Assembly (NCBI GenBank): GCA_900766915.1
Contig: CAAFXE010000257.1
Span: 70,290-134,289 of the forward strand
Source of the DNA: Lachnospiraceae bacterium
Lineage (GTDB): Bacteria > Bacillota > Clostridia > Lachnospirales > Lachnospiraceae
DNA: 64,000 nucleotides
Reading direction: 5' to 3'
The notes beneath the pieces were generated by a model, which searched no databases, was not told the DNA's origin, and saw only the letters and a list, made by a program, of their open reading frames with translations. Position 1 is the first letter of the stretch, and every line of letters begins with the position of its first letter. The translations under genes were made by a program, and so were the position numbers. Below, in pieces: positions 41,518 to 49,699 of this stretch.

Positions 41518-42915
41518 CTATTTCATAGCGAGGAATGCGCTGTATCCCTTCACTGCCTCATATACATCCGCTTTGCTGGTAATTTCGTAAGGAGCATGCA
41601 TGTTCAGTACAGCCACACCGCTGTCGATAACCTCCATACCATAGTTTGCCATGATGTAAGCAATGGTTCCGCCGCCGCCCACATCTACACGGCCAAGCTC
41701 TGCAAACTGGTAAGCTACATTTGCATCATCAAAGAGTTTGCGAAGTCTTCCGATATATTCTGCATTGGCATCGTTAGAGCCGCTCTTTCCTCTGCTTCCT
41801 GTGAACTTATTGAAGCAAAGACCACGGGACAGGAATGCTGCACTGCGTTTTTCAAAGCATTCCGCATATAACGGATCGTAACCTGCACTCACATCAGAAG
41901 AAAGCATACGGGAGTTTGCCATGGCACGACGAACCTTTAATTCGGATTCTCCTTCATTTAATGCAACGAGCTCTGCTACCACATTTTCAAAGAAACGGGA
42001 ATGCATACCGGTAGCACCGACGCTTCCGATCTCTTCCTTATCTACCAGGAGACAACATCCGCATTTTTCCACGTTTTTTACATCCAGCATTGCAAACAGG
42101 GAGGTAAATGCACAGACTCTGTCGTCCTGTCCGTAAGCCATGATCATGCTTCTGTCAAGACCACAGTCTCTTGCCTTTCCTGCCGGTACCAGTTCAAGTT
42201 CAGCTGAGAGAAAATCCTCCTCTTCGAAATCATATTCCTCTTTCAGAAGCTTTAATACATTGGCTTTTACAGCTTCCTTCTGAGCTTCGGATAAATCTTC
42301 GTTCTGTTCGATGGGTCTGTTTCCGATGAGGATATCCAGTCCTTCCCCTTCAATCACAGTTGCTGCATTCTTTTCCAGCTGTTTTGCTGCCAGGTGAATC
42401 AAAAGGTCTGTGATACAAACCACCGGGTCAGTGTCCTTTTCACCGATGGATACATTTACTACAGTACCGTCCTTCTTTGCAACCACGCCGTGAATCGCCA
42501 TTGGCTGTGCAACCCACTGATATTTTTTGATACCGCCATAATAATGGGTATCCAGATATGCAAAATCCTCGTTTTCATATAACGGATTCTGCTTGATATC
42601 AATACGTGGAGAGTCGATATGTGCTCCTAAAATGTTCATACCTGCGGAAATCGGTTCTGTACCCATATGGAACAGTGCCACCATTTTTTCCATGCATACG
42701 GCATACACCTTATCTCCCGGCTGAAGCGGTTTTCCTTCTGCCAGCACTTCCTTATAATCTCTGTAGCCGGCTGCCTTCGCCATCTCTACGGAGATACGAA
42801 CGCATTCTCTTTCTGTTTTTCCAAGGTCAAGACATTTTTTATACTTTTCATTAATCTCATGAAGCTTCGTAAGCTCTGCTTCATTGTAAGTTGTCCAGAC
42901 ATTTTTTCTTTCCAT
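41518..42915 (-). CDS. M18-family aminopeptidase, 465 aa
   Basis: Dinuclear zinc aminopeptidase removing N-terminal residues (aspartyl aminopeptidase-type fold). Ligand motifs are GAHIDSPRIDIK near residue 90, the bridging region with VVCITDLLIHLA, VDKEEIGSVGATG near 305 (catalytic Glu), SSDVSAGYDPLY and a late His in VLNMHAPYEI. The start at 42913-42915 follows AAAGGAGAA; an upstream ATG gives 17 extra residues without a ribosome site. Cytosolic. Confidence 0.94.
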   Translation of the reverse strand: MERKNVWTTYNEAELTKLHEINEKYKKCLDLGKTERECVRISVEMAKAAGYRDYKEVLAEGKPLQPGDKVYAVCMEKMVALFHMGTEPISAGMNILGAHIDSPRIDIKQNPLYENEDFAYLDTHYYGGIKKYQWVAQPMAIHGVVAKKDGTVVNVSIGEKDTDPVVCITDLLIHLAAKQLEKNAATVIEGEGLDILIGNRPIEQNEDLSEAQKEAVKANVLKLLKEEYDFEEEDFLSAELELVPAGKARDCGLDRSMIMAYGQDDRVCAFTSLFAMLDVKNVEKCGCCLLVDKEEIGSVGATGMHSRFFENVVAELVALNEGESELKVRRAMANSRMLSSDVSAGYDPLYAECFEKRSAAFLSRGLCFNKFTGSRGKSGSNDANAEYIGRLRKLFDDANVAYQFAELGRVDVGGGGTIAYIMANYGMEVIDSGVAVLNMHAPYEITSKADVYEAVKGYSAFLAMK

Positions 42916-43016
42916 GTTAGTTTTCTCCTTTGAATTGCTTTTGATTTTCCCAAACCAAAGCATCAATTATTTTACGCTCAGAGAATAGTATATATGGGAA
43001 TGAAAAGAAAAGCAAC

Positions 43017-43049
43017 AAAAAAAGACACCTTGGAAAAAGATGCCTTTTT
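43017..43049 (-). terminator. Terminator of the tRNA-Thr transcript
   Basis: AAAGACACC and GATGCCTTT pair (with G-U on the RNA) around a ten-base loop, followed on the minus strand by seven T. It lies about 35 bases after the tRNA 3' end. Confidence 0.65.
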
Positions 43050-43084
43050 GTCGTGTCTCTTCAAAAATTCAGTTGGATTTTCAA

Positions 43085-43157
43085 AGCTGCTGACGGGAGT
43101 TGAACCCGTGACCTCCTCACTACCAATGAGGTGCGCTACCACCTGTGCCACAGCAGC
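43085..43157 (-). tRNA. tRNA-Thr (anticodon GGT)
   Basis: Read on the minus strand, the acceptor GCTGCTG pairs with CAGCAGC, the anticodon stem CCTCA/TGAGG encloses loop TTGGTAG with anticodon GGT, and the T-arm is ACGGG-TTCAACT-CCCGT. The D-stem GCAC/GCGC has one mismatch. The discriminator is U and CCA is not encoded, so the CCA-adding enzyme is needed. It decodes ACC and ACU. Confidence 0.95.
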
Positions 43158-43176
43158 CTGCGTTTGACGCTTGGTT

Positions 43177-43205
43177 ATAATATCATTCATTTTGACTAAT
43201 GTCAA
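43177..43205 (-). promoter_or_regulatory. Promoter of tRNA-Thr
   Basis: TTGACA (43200-43205), 17 bases, TATTAT (43177-43182), ending 20 bases before the tRNA 5' end. It lies just after the pheA stop, so the tRNA can be made independently. Confidence 0.8.
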
Positions 43206-43212
43206 CCGCTTT

Positions 43213-44343
43213 TCAATAATTTCCTAAAATTTTAAAATTAGCCGTTTCTTCTTTAATTCCACGAAGTGCATTTTTCACTGCAGAATCATTTAAATTTCCA
43301 TCGAAATCCACAAAGAAATGATATTCCCACTGTTTATCCGGTATCGGTCTGGACTCGATCTTGTTCATATTCAGATTATTGTAAATAAAATGAGACAAAA
43401 TGTTATAAAGACTTCCGCTGGTATGGGGAATCTCAAAGCAGATACTGATCTTACCGGCTTTTTTTTCAAAAATCTTCTGATTGGTGACGATCACAAATCT
43501 GGTGGAGTTTGCTTTTCCGTGGCAGATACCTTCTTTTAAGATCTTCATGCCGTAAAAAACGGCTGCCTGTCTGCTTCCGATCGCTGCTTTTGTTCTGTCA
43601 CCGGAATCCTTCACATCTTTTACTGCCACTGCAGTATTGCCTACACTTCGCTGATTCCATTCCCTGTGTTCATCTAAAAACCTTGAACACTGCATCAGTG
43701 CCTGTGGATGGGAATAAACTGTCTCAATGTCCTCTATACTTGCATCGGGCTGACCCATGAGCACATGATCAATATAAATCACCTTTTCCCCTACAATATA
43801 ATTATTATACTCATTGAGCAGATCATAGTTATCACTGACAATTCCTGCGGTAGAATTTTCCAGAGGAAGTACTGCATAATCCGCACTGCCTTCCCTGATC
43901 GCCTCCATGGCATCTCTCCAACGCTCTACATGAAAGCAATTTACCTGATCTCCAAAATATTCCAGGGCTGCCTGATGGGCATAGGCACCTTCCACCCCCT
44001 GATAAACTACCCTGACACCTTCTGTTTCCAGACTGTCCACACAGGTAAATTCAAGTTTGCCTTTTACTCCATTTTGTTCCAACAGCTGATACTGGAGTTT
44101 CCGGCTCATGGCCATGACCTGGGAAAAAAGCTCTGTCACACCATGCTTATTAAAATCGGAATGTGCCAGTCCTCTTAAGGTCTGAAGCTTATTGTCTTCC
44201 CGTTCCTTATCAAACACCTTTTTTCCTGTCCGGATCTTGTACTCTGCAACCTCCTTGCAGATTTCCATACGCTTCTCAAACAGCTCCACCATCTGACGGT
44301 CAATTTTGTCAATTTCATCTCTAAGCACTAATAAGTCTGTCAT
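43213..44343 (-). CDS. pheA: Bifunctional chorismate mutase / prephenate dehydratase (P-protein)
   Basis: Converts chorismate to prephenate and then to phenylpyruvate in phenylalanine synthesis. The N-terminal AroQ domain (residues 1-90) has LRDEIDKIDRQMVELFEKRM. The dehydratase domain starts with VVYQGVEGAYAHQAALEYF near residue 112, has YAVLPLENSTAGIVSDNYDLL, and the catalytic TRFVIVTNQ near 275. The C-terminal ACT domain has GSLYNILSHFIYNNLNMNKIESRPI with the ESRP motif that binds Phe for feedback. It is the last gene after metA and the mini-protein. Confidence 0.96.
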   Translation of the reverse strand: MTDLLVLRDEIDKIDRQMVELFEKRMEICKEVAEYKIRTGKKVFDKEREDNKLQTLRGLAHSDFNKHGVTELFSQVMAMSRKLQYQLLEQNGVKGKLEFTCVDSLETEGVRVVYQGVEGAYAHQAALEYFGDQVNCFHVERWRDAMEAIREGSADYAVLPLENSTAGIVSDNYDLLNEYNNYIVGEKVIYIDHVLMGQPDASIEDIETVYSHPQALMQCSRFLDEHREWNQRSVGNTAVAVKDVKDSGDRTKAAIGSRQAAVFYGMKILKEGICHGKANSTRFVIVTNQKIFEKKAGKISICFEIPHTSGSLYNILSHFIYNNLNMNKIESRPIPDKQWEYHFFVDFDGNLNDSAVKNALRGIKEETANFKILGNY

Positions 44344-44404
44344 AATCTCTTCCTTAAAAAGTGACTGCATGGTTTTTTCAAAGCAGTCACCTGTATTTTC
44401 TTCA

Positions 44405-44581
44405 CTACATCTGGTGTCTTACCACCCGGTATTCGTCGCCATTTCGGTAATAGGGACAGTTATAATGGGCATCGCTGTAAAACCGAGCCACCTCATCTTC
44501 GTCCAAGTTCACCTGGCACATATATTCTTCGTATTCTTCATCATACTCAAAGTGTGCACATTCTTCACATCTGGTTGCCAT
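44405..44581 (-). CDS. Four-cysteine mini-protein between metA and pheA (58 aa, DUF6472-like)
   Basis: Reads MATRCEECAHFEYDEEY, EEYMCQVNLDEDE, then YSDAHYNCPYYRNGDE. Four cysteines (positions about 5, 8, 22 and 42) could bind zinc, with acidic and tyrosine-rich segments between. Its ATG shares one base with the metA stop (TAATG), so it is translationally coupled. It fits the Lachnospiraceae family I recall as DUF6472 (from memory). Function unknown. Confidence 0.85.
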   Translation of the reverse strand: MATRCEECAHFEYDEEYEEYMCQVNLDEDEVARFYSDAHYNCPYYRNGDEYRVVRHQM

Positions 44582-45498
44582 TAGCTTTCATCCTCCCAAA
44601 TATACGGTGTGATCTGATAAACGTAGTAATTCAGCCAGTTGGTATACAATGTATTGGCATGACCTCTCCATAAAAGAAGCGGTCTCTGCTCCGGATCGTC
44701 ATTCGGATAATAGTTTTTGGGTACCTGGATATTAAGACCCTTTGCCTTGTCCCTGCGGTATTCTTTATCCAGTGTCACACGGTCGTATTCCGGATGACCC
44801 ATAACAAAGATCTTCTTTCCGTTTTCTGCCATGCAGATAAATACACCTGCCTCCGGAGACTCTGCTAAAATTTTCAGAGCCGGACAGTTGGCAATGGCAT
44901 CTCTGGACACTGTGGTATGGCGGGAATGGGGTGCCACAAAATAATCATCAAATCCCCTTACCAGCGGTTCTCTCCGGTGCATTACCTTATGCTGGTAAAC
45001 ACCAAACAATTTCTGGGGAAGCAGTGTCTTTTCGAGTCCATAGTAATAGTACAGTGCTGCCTGAGCGCCCCAGCAGATATGCAAGGTGGAAGTTACATGA
45101 GTCTCACTCCACTTAAATACTTCTTTTAACTCATCCCAGTAATCAACCTCCTCAAAGGGCAGATGTTCCACCGGAGCTCCGGTAATGATCAGCCCGTCAA
45201 AACGGTGCTTCCTAACTTCTTCAAAGGTCTGGTAAAATTTATTGATATGACTGATAGCTGTATTTTTGGACTCATGATTGGTCATGGTAATAAAAGTCAC
45301 ATCCACCTGCAGCGGTGTATTAGAAAAAGAGCGTAAAAGCTGCAATTCTGTGTCTTCCTTCAAAGGCATTAAATTCAAAATACCTACTTTCAAAGGACGG
45401 ATTGCCTGATTAATGGCACGATTTTCGTCCATGACAAAGATATTTTCTTCTTCTAATAAGCCCCTTGCAGGCAAATCATTCTGTATTCTAATTGGCAT
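44581..45498 (-). CDS. metA: Homoserine O-acyltransferase (MetA family)
   Basis: Transfers an acyl group to homoserine, the first committed step of methionine synthesis. MPIRIQNDLPARGLLEEENIF is the family start. The catalytic Cys lies in TLHICWGAQAALYYYYG near residue 142, the acid/base His in APHSRHTTVS near 207 and HPEY near 238. Many Firmicutes MetA proteins use acetyl-CoA rather than succinyl-CoA; the residue at the specificity site (ITGAPVEHLPFEEV) includes Glu near 111, which favours acetyl-CoA. No SAM riboswitch is visible in the short leader. Confidence 0.95.
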   Translation of the reverse strand: MPIRIQNDLPARGLLEEENIFVMDENRAINQAIRPLKVGILNLMPLKEDTELQLLRSFSNTPLQVDVTFITMTNHESKNTAISHINKFYQTFEEVRKHRFDGLIITGAPVEHLPFEEVDYWDELKEVFKWSETHVTSTLHICWGAQAALYYYYGLEKTLLPQKLFGVYQHKVMHRREPLVRGFDDYFVAPHSRHTTVSRDAIANCPALKILAESPEAGVFICMAENGKKIFVMGHPEYDRVTLDKEYRRDKAKGLNIQVPKNYYPNDDPEQRPLLLWRGHANTLYTNWLNYYVYQITPYIWEDES

Positions 45499-45522
45499 TT
45501 TTGATCTCCTTTATAAAAATTA

Positions 45523-45554
45523 GCGAAAGCCTTCTTCATCAGGAAAGCTTTCGC
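45523..45554 (-). terminator. Terminator between cobS and metA
   Basis: GCGAAAGC and GCTTTCGC form the stem base, extended by a U-G and further pairs, followed on the minus strand by TAATTTTTAT. It directly precedes the metA ribosome site, leaving no obvious separate metA promoter. Confidence 0.75.
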
Positions 45555-45579
45555 CAACAGTTCCTTATTTTCTAATGTT

Positions 45580-46344
45580 TTATAAAAACTTCCATGCTAC
45601 CAGCACCACACAGGGGATGACAAGCTCACATACCTGCACAAAATATCCTGCTACGTCTCCGGTAATGCCGCCAAAATGTTTTTTCGCTGTGTAATAATAA
45701 TACCCAAAGGAAAGGGCTGCTCCCAGAATCCCGATACTGCCGTACAATGGCTGCAGATAGCACATCAGCACGCTGCAGACGATCAGATACGCTGCCATGG
45801 TAATGCCCACGATTTTTTTATTTGCGCCGTCAGCGAAAACTGCCAGCAGCTTACTCGTTTTTGCATGGGGAAAGAGCACGATCGCCAATCCGCTTAAGGC
45901 TCTGGACATCACAAATCCTACTGCCAGCACCGGTACTGCATCAATAGGCATTTCACTCCACACTCCCAAAGCAATCAGGAAATAAGCAATGGTCATGATG
46001 ATTGCAAATGCACCTGTGTGTGTGTCCTTTAAGATTTCCAGTTTACGTTCCATTGGTTTATGAGAACAGATCGCATCCACCGTATCAATAAATCCGTCCA
46101 CATGAATACCGCCTGATACGATTACCGGTACAATGACAAATACAACTGCCGGCAAGAAGTTGCCATTGCAAAGATATGGATATGCAATCCTCCATCCGCA
46201 AAGAATCGCTCCGATCACCGCACCGACCAAAGGGAAAAAGCATAAAGGATATTTCATATTTTCCTTTGACCATTCAATATTCGGCATTGGGATTTTGGAA
46301 TACATTGCAAAAGCCACGATCAGGCTGTTCCAAAAGGTTTTCAT
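45580..46344 (-). CDS. cobS: Adenosylcobinamide-GDP ribazoletransferase (cobalamin synthase)
   Basis: Membrane enzyme of the last step of cobalamin assembly, joining adenosylcobinamide-GDP and alpha-ribazole. Family motifs are FPLVGAVIGAILCG near residue 35, GGIHVDGFIDTVDAICS near 78 (the D-x-x-D metal site), and TGAFAIIMTIAYFL, followed by membrane helices. It is alone here, without cobU/cobT/cobC. It has its own promoter but no cobalamin riboswitch in its 75-base leader. Confidence 0.95.
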   Translation of the reverse strand: MKTFWNSLIVAFAMYSKIPMPNIEWSKENMKYPLCFFPLVGAVIGAILCGWRIAYPYLCNGNFLPAVVFVIVPVIVSGGIHVDGFIDTVDAICSHKPMERKLEILKDTHTGAFAIIMTIAYFLIALGVWSEMPIDAVPVLAVGFVMSRALSGLAIVLFPHAKTSKLLAVFADGANKKIVGITMAAYLIVCSVLMCYLQPLYGSIGILGAALSFGYYYYTAKKHFGGITGDVAGYFVQVCELVIPCVVLVAWKFL

Positions 46345-46413
46345 AGTTCATCCTCCAAAAGTTTTATCTTTTCGGTGATGCCCTTTGCTCTCGTAAAGGC
46401 TCATCCAGGGTCT

Positions 46414-46442
46414 ATTGTAAGGTTTTTTCCATTATCATGCAA
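46414..46442 (-). promoter_or_regulatory. Promoter of cobS
   Basis: On the minus strand TTGCAT (46437-46442), 17 bases, TACAAT (46414-46419), giving a leader of about 65 bases. Confidence 0.6.
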
Positions 46443-46483
46443 TAAAAATATACGAAAAAATCAATCTTAATGAAATTTTAAGG

Positions 46484-47320
46484 TTATTCCTGCTTTACTT
46501 TTTGGTCGATCACTTCCTCCAAAGTACCGAAGCTATATCCTTCTTTCTCCCATTTTGTCAGCAATTCATCCAGAATTTCCCCATTGGTGGAGGAAGTATT
46601 ATGCAGAAGGACAATGGCTCCCGGATGGATTCTGGAAAGCAGTTTATCAAAAGCCTCTTCATGGGAGGGCTGTGCATCCTGATTCCAGTCCACATAGGCA
46701 AGACTCCAGAAAAAGGTATGATATCCCAGTTCCTGTGCCATTTTCAAATTTTCCATACTGTATTTTCCCTGGGGCGGACGGTAATATTTTATCATCTCCT
46801 GACCTGTAATCTCCCGGTATTTTTTCTCTACCAGTTCCATTTCCTTCTCAAAAGATGCGCGGTCTGATATCTTCGACATGTCATAGTGATGGTAAGTATG
46901 GTTTCCCACAGTGTGTCCCTCCTCCACCATCCTTTTGACTAACTCCGGTGCAGATTCCAGATAGTGGCCAACCACAAAAAAGGTTGCTTTGGCATTATGC
47001 TTTTTTAAAGCCTCTAAAATCGGCTCCGTATTCCCATTTTCGTAGCCCGCATCAAAAGTCAGATAGATTCTTTTCTTAGATGTATCTCCCAGAAAATACG
47101 TTTGATATTTCTCAAGCTCTTCCACCGTCGCCATTCCCGTAGGAGGTTTTCCTTTTTCTGAAAAACCCAATCCCCAGTCCTGGCTTTCTGCAATGACCTC
47201 CTCTGTCAGTACTTCGGTTTTATCCATTCCCTTCTGTACCGCCGCAGCCCCGGCTCCTGCCAGATAAAAAACGCCAAATACTGCCAGAATACCAAATGCT
47301 TTGAAAATCCTTACCTTCAT
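46484..47320 (-). CDS. PdaA-like polysaccharide deacetylase, 278 aa
   Basis: Membrane-anchored or secreted NodB-fold deacetylase, probably of peptidoglycan N-acetylmuramic acid. A signal anchor (about residues 8-25) precedes the domain: motif 1 is YLTFDAGYENGNTEP (the TFDxG form with Ala as in PdaA-type enzymes), motif 2 is VGNHTYHHYDMSK, motif 3 is YYRPPQGKYS, and the final motif is AIVLLHNTSS. The start at 47318-47320 follows GGAGGCGT. PdaA makes muramic delta-lactam in spore cortex; a sporulation role is possible but not shown. It sits beside the GH25 lysozyme gene. Confidence 0.9.
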   Translation of the reverse strand: MKVRIFKAFGILAVFGVFYLAGAGAAAVQKGMDKTEVLTEEVIAESQDWGLGFSEKGKPPTGMATVEELEKYQTYFLGDTSKKRIYLTFDAGYENGNTEPILEALKKHNAKATFFVVGHYLESAPELVKRMVEEGHTVGNHTYHHYDMSKISDRASFEKEMELVEKKYREITGQEMIKYYRPPQGKYSMENLKMAQELGYHTFFWSLAYVDWNQDAQPSHEEAFDKLLSRIHPGAIVLLHNTSSTNGEILDELLTKWEKEGYSFGTLEEVIDQKVKQE

Positions 47321-47334
47321 ACGCCTCCGCACAA

Positions 47335-47370
47335 AAAAGCCTTTGGTCAACTATATGACCAAAGGCTTTT
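47335..47370 (-). terminator. Terminator of the GH25 lysozyme gene
   Basis: AAAAGCCTTTGGTCA and TGACCAAAGGCTTTT pair perfectly around six bases, between the GH25 stop codon and the deacetylase start. Both strands carry the A/T flanks. Confidence 0.9.
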
Positions 47371-47396
47371 CCTTTATCCTTATTCTGTTCTCACGT

Positions 47397-49454
47397 TTAA
47401 ATAGAACTGATATTCATATCTACTCTTCCCGGAACTCCGTCTACAGTACCTTTATCCGTATTCTGCCAGATATGATAGGTTCCTGTGTAACCACATTTAT
47501 CAGCGTAATGTGCTACCCAGATACGGTAACCTGAAAGCTCAGATGCATTTAAATGACTTCCAAACCAGGATTTACTTGCATAAACCATAGGTGTATGACC
47601 TGCACTTCTAACCGTATTGCAAAATGCCTTCGTGATTGCAGTTCTCGCAGACTTGGAAAGTCCGTCTGCACGTCCTCTTCCGCCGGCTGCGTATTCACTG
47701 TCAATAGCAATTGGCATATTAATACCATACTTATTGGCAAGACTGACTGCCATACTTGCCTCTTCTACCGCTTCTGCTTCATTGACTGCCTGACTGAAAA
47801 AGTAAACGCCTACCCGCAGTCCTGCTGCCTTTGCACCGGAAATGTGCGATGCATACATCGGATCTTCCACAAGGGCACCGGAACCATAGCCACGGTATCC
47901 ACATCGGATCATAACAAAGTTGATACCTGCATTTTTTACCTTTGTCCAGTTGATACCTGACTGGTATCTGGATACATCAATACCGATGGTGCCACTTCGC
48001 ACACCATCACTGCTGAAGGTATAGGATATTCCCTGAATAACCTGCTGTCCGGTCACCTTATTACCATTTTTGTCAAAATAATAAGTCGCACCGTCAATAG
48101 TCTGCCAGCCGTAATAAGTTGTTTCCTTCTTTGTCTCATAGACCGGTGTACTGTTCGTATCATAAACCGGTGCACTGGAGGTATCATACTTTATAAATCT
48201 GCCTTCGGATGCACGTATGAAACGCAGCGGGCGGTAAAAGATTCCAATGTTTGTGATTGGGTTTTCAACTCCCAACGACTGTGGAGTCACAGTTCCTTCA
48301 CCATCATTCTGAGACTGATTTGTATCGCCTGAATCTCCGTTGCCGTTTTCTGACGAATCCTGCTGTGGTGGAGTTGACGTTACTTCCTTTTTGCACTGAT
48401 CGCACTGATTGTCTCCATTCTCATCCACACACACATGCTTCGTTTCATCAACTAATGTAGAACAGTATTTACACATGCCGTTCTCACCTAACGTATGGGC
48501 TGTATGGGCATTGGCATCTACAACCTTGCCGCATTTTGGGCAAACACCATCTGATAAAGTCTCATGTTTCACATCCTGACATTTCGTACATACACAGTTT
48601 TCATATTTATGCTCGCAGGACTTCTTCGCTTTGCACCTTGTACAGACTCCCTGATCATTATAAGTATGGAATTCTTCTGACTCGGAAAGAATTTTTGCAT
48701 ACATTGGCTGACCAAGCTGGTCTACCTTCTGTTTTTCGTAAACCGGCTGATTAAACTTATCTTTTACCTGTACATTGGTCTTTTTTTCCGTTTCCTTTTG
48801 GGAGGATGCTACAAATTCCACTGTATCCTTTAATACAGCAGAACCGGAGGTGGACTCATCCTTATCGGTACCACCGTAGGCTGCATCTTCCTGGGAAACT
48901 ACGATCTGATTTTCTTTCTTTACTTCTTCCTGAACCTCTACGACCTTGTATTCCAGTTTCTTTTTTACATCTGCTTTCAATTCTTTAGGAGTAATAAAGC
49001 CCTTTAAATCCAGCATTGCAACGGTATAGGTTCCACCCTCAATATCTTTGACCCAGATAATACCGTCATTGTCATGGTCAGAGTATTCTTTCGTAGTTTT
49101 GGATGGTCCTGTCAGCTTCATCTTAAAATCCGCTCCGGAAATCACCTTTCCCGTAGCCTTATTGACGAACTTAACCTTTAAATCCCTTTCCATGGAAGTA
49201 GTCTTGAGTACTACCTCAATATCTTTTTCTTCCGGTGGCAGAACACAATCCCCTTCGTGTCCTTCTTCCAAAGTACAGCCTTCCAGACAAAGCTTTACTT
49301 CTGCCATTTCCTCAATCTCTTCTTCCGGCTCTGCCATAGCCTCCGCCAGGAGCTCCTCGGAAACAGGTAGTTCTTCCTGATGAATAGAAGTCATCCCAAT
49401 GCCTCCCCCCATGATCAACAGGGAGCAGACAGCCAAAATAATTCGTTTCTTCAT
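47397..49454 (-). CDS. Secreted modular GH25 lysozyme with Cys-rich and Cna-B-like domains (685 aa)
   Basis: Predicted cell-wall muramidase. Modules in order: signal peptide (1-25); acidic linker; a Cna-B/SpaA-like domain (about 90-165) with DFKMKLTGPSKTTKEYS and GGTYTVAMLDLKGF; a region with repeated CxxC pairs (about 275-365; CTRCKAKKSCEH, CVCTKCQD, CPKCGK, CKYCS, CDQCKKE) resembling zinc ribbons; a Ser/Asn-rich linker; a cell-wall-binding repeat (YYGWQTIDGATYYFDKNGN); and the GH25 domain (about 495-685) beginning TIGIDVSRYQSGINWTKVK with Asp-Glu catalytic residues later (PIAIDSEYAAG). The C-terminus RVDMNISSI is normal. Likely acts on the organism's own wall. Confidence 0.9.
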   Translation of the reverse strand: MKKRIILAVCSLLIMGGGIGMTSIHQEELPVSEELLAEAMAEPEEEIEEMAEVKLCLEGCTLEEGHEGDCVLPPEEKDIEVVLKTTSMERDLKVKFVNKATGKVISGADFKMKLTGPSKTTKEYSDHDNDGIIWVKDIEGGTYTVAMLDLKGFITPKELKADVKKKLEYKVVEVQEEVKKENQIVVSQEDAAYGGTDKDESTSGSAVLKDTVEFVASSQKETEKKTNVQVKDKFNQPVYEKQKVDQLGQPMYAKILSESEEFHTYNDQGVCTRCKAKKSCEHKYENCVCTKCQDVKHETLSDGVCPKCGKVVDANAHTAHTLGENGMCKYCSTLVDETKHVCVDENGDNQCDQCKKEVTSTPPQQDSSENGNGDSGDTNQSQNDGEGTVTPQSLGVENPITNIGIFYRPLRFIRASEGRFIKYDTSSAPVYDTNSTPVYETKKETTYYGWQTIDGATYYFDKNGNKVTGQQVIQGISYTFSSDGVRSGTIGIDVSRYQSGINWTKVKNAGINFVMIRCGYRGYGSGALVEDPMYASHISGAKAAGLRVGVYFFSQAVNEAEAVEEASMAVSLANKYGINMPIAIDSEYAAGGRGRADGLSKSARTAITKAFCNTVRSAGHTPMVYASKSWFGSHLNASELSGYRIWVAHYADKCGYTGTYHIWQNTDKGTVDGVPGRVDMNISSI

Positions 49455-49587
49455 ATGCGCTTCTCTCTTTTATCTTATCATTATTTCATGCCTCACGGCT
49501 TTTTATCTGAAATATTATGTTAATATAAAACCTTTACACTGTCAACAAATCCGGGAAACTATTTCTGCTTACTCCGTTCCTTTAACT

Positions 49588-49670
49588 TTGACAAGACCTC
49601 TCTTTGCTGTATAATATGATATACTGTAAATGTTTTGCATCCACAGTCTGAAAAAATGCAAATGTTTACA
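49588..49670 (+). promoter_or_regulatory. MATE gene promoter and leader inverted repeat
   Basis: TTGACA (49588-49593), 16 bases, TATAAT (49610-49615). Just downstream, TGTAAATGTTTTGCAT (49625-49640) and ATGCAAATGTTTACA (49656-49670) form an imperfect inverted repeat that could be an operator. Confidence 0.65.
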
Positions 49671-49699
49671 CGATCATTAAGAATGGAGAAAAAAAATCT

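Noticed and set aside
45499..45580. SAM riboswitch upstream of metA
   Set aside because: Only 80 bases are available, filled by a terminator hairpin.
46345..46483. Cobalamin riboswitch upstream of cobS
   Set aside because: The region between promoter and start is only about 65 bases and lacks the B12-box GCCACTG.
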